A stretch of 6,367 nucleotides of DNA from Gammaproteobacteria bacterium. GTDB lineage: Bacteria; Pseudomonadota; Gammaproteobacteria; Pseudomonadales; Azotimanducaceae. The position numbers and the translations under genes were made by a program. The DNA lies in assembly GCA_003476445.1 (NCBI GenBank), contig DMUF01000229.1:1-6367 (forward strand), written 5' to 3'. Under the pieces are notes generated by a model. That model worked only from the letters and a program-made list of their open reading frames with translations, had not been told where the DNA came from and did no database searches. This document shows positions 5,662 to 6,367 of this stretch, piece after piece (the stretch's first letter is position 1; every line of letters begins with the position of its first letter).

Positions 5662-6367
5662 AGCGTCCCGGAATCCGCGCCAAGCTCATTCGGGTTTTCA
5701 CCCTGCAGGTCGCCATCATCAGTGTGGCAACGCTCGCCGGCATCTATATTGCCAACACGCTGATTGTTGACCTGGTGCTGCGCGAAGGTTTGCGCAACGA
5801 GGCCGCCTACTATTGGGACCGATTTGATCGCGATCCCGCGGCCAGCCTGCCCGATACCTCGAACATGCGCAGTTACATGGCTGTCGAGGAGGATCTGAAC
5901 AGCGTTCCCGAAGTGTTCTGGGACCTTCCTGCGGACGGCGTTGTGCGCACCGTTGATGAAGACCAGCAGCTGGTTCACGTGTCCGAGCGCGACGGGCATC
6001 GACTCTACCTGGTCTGGGCCAAGGCTCAGATTTACGACATCGCGTTTTTCTTTGGCATCGTGCCACTCGCGATTGTGCTGCTGATCATTTACGGGCTCGC
6101 TTTTTTCGCCTATCGCCTCTCCCATCGTGCGATATCCCCGATCGTTCAACTCGCGCAGCAGCTTGAGGACTACGATTTCGACCGAGACCGTGGGCTCGCG
6201 CTTGATTTCGAGCCGCTCCGCGATGCGGCCGACGCGGAGGTTCTGGCAATGATCGAGGCGCTCGATACCTTTGCCGATCGGCTGCATGCGTTCGTTGAGC
6301 GTGAGCGAGTGTTCACTCGCGACGCGGGTCACGAGTTACGGACCCCGGTGGCAGTGCTCAAGGGAAG
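5658..6367 (+). CDS. Membrane sensor histidine kinase, C-terminus cut by window edge
   Basis: Two-component sensor kinase expected to autophosphorylate on His225 and pass phosphate to a response regulator probably encoded just downstream. The GTG start overlaps the DUF2878 stop (GTGA, 5658-5661), implying translational coupling; 236 codons are present before the edge. A short basic cytoplasmic tail leads to helix 1 (about 13-37), a sensor region of about 80 residues (about 38-122) rich in acidic and aromatic residues with LPDTSN and EVFWDLP, helix 2 (about 125-152), a HAMP-like linker (RAISPIVQLAQQL, 157-169), then the dimerisation helix with the H-box RDAGHELRTPVAVLKG (221-236). Gly replaces the usual Ser before the His, a variant seen in real kinases. 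The ATP-binding domain lies outside the window. The ligand is not recognisable; the sensor is too small for a PAS-plus-Cache tandem and carries no cysteine or His-rich metal motif. Confidence 0.92.
   Translation, partial: MKRPGIRAKLIRVFTLQVAIISVATLAGIYIANTLIVDLVLREGLRNEAAYYWDRFDRDPAASLPDTSNMRSYMAVEEDLNSVPEVFWDLPADGVVRTVDEDQQLVHVSERDGHRLYLVWAKAQIYDIAFFFGIVPLAIVLLIIYGLAFFAYRLSHRAISPIVQLAQQLEDYDFDRDRGLALDFEPLRDAADAEVLAMIEALDTFADRLHAFVERERVFTRDAGHELRTPVAVLKG

Noticed and set aside
5547..6332. 261-codon open frame on the minus strand
   Set aside because: It lies antisense to the sensor kinase and the DUF2878 end, which have clear family motifs; its translation shows no recognisable domain and reflects GC-rich codon bias.

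Overview
This is a GC-rich window from what looks like a Gram-negative proteobacterium, probably a gammaproteobacterium. The evidence is a lipoprotein with a lipobox, Sec-type signal peptides, several GTG starts, tightly packed genes and proteobacterial families. No RNA gene, mobile element or CRISPR array was seen. Codon composition looks even across the window, so there is no obvious recent insertion. Family names below come from reading motifs by eye; no database search was run.

Layout. (1) 1-848, minus: the N-terminal two thirds of an MFS exporter, cut by the window edge. (2) 946-2244, plus: a secreted nucleotide pyrophosphatase/phosphodiesterase (NPP-type, alkaline phosphatase superfamily) with all catalytic and metal-binding residues in place. 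It is divergent from the MFS gene across a 97-bp gap. (3) 2211-3546, minus: a two-gene operon with a predicted lipoprotein carrying an NTF2/SnoaL-like domain, then a secreted DUF6134-type protein. The second gene starts 1 nt after the first stops, and its end overlaps the convergent NPP gene by 34 bp. (4) 3547-3813: a divergent regulatory gap. (5) 3814-6367, plus: a COG2907-type FAD/NAD-binding amine-oxidase-like flavoprotein, a small DUF2878 membrane protein, and a sensor histidine kinase whose GTG start overlaps the DUF2878 stop. The kinase runs off the right edge just after its H-box.

How the parts may work together. COG2907 flavoproteins, DUF2878 proteins and NTF2-like proteins of this kind recur together in proteobacteria, often with DUF1365 and cyclopropane-fatty-acid-synthase-like genes and sometimes with light or singlet-oxygen regulators. 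I infer that regions 3-5 form one cell-envelope or lipid-modification module read outward from 3547-3813. The usual DUF1365 and CFA genes are not in this window, and a membrane histidine kinase is coupled to the membrane protein instead. That combination is the most interesting part of the window. The MFS and NPP genes appear to be separate neighbours.
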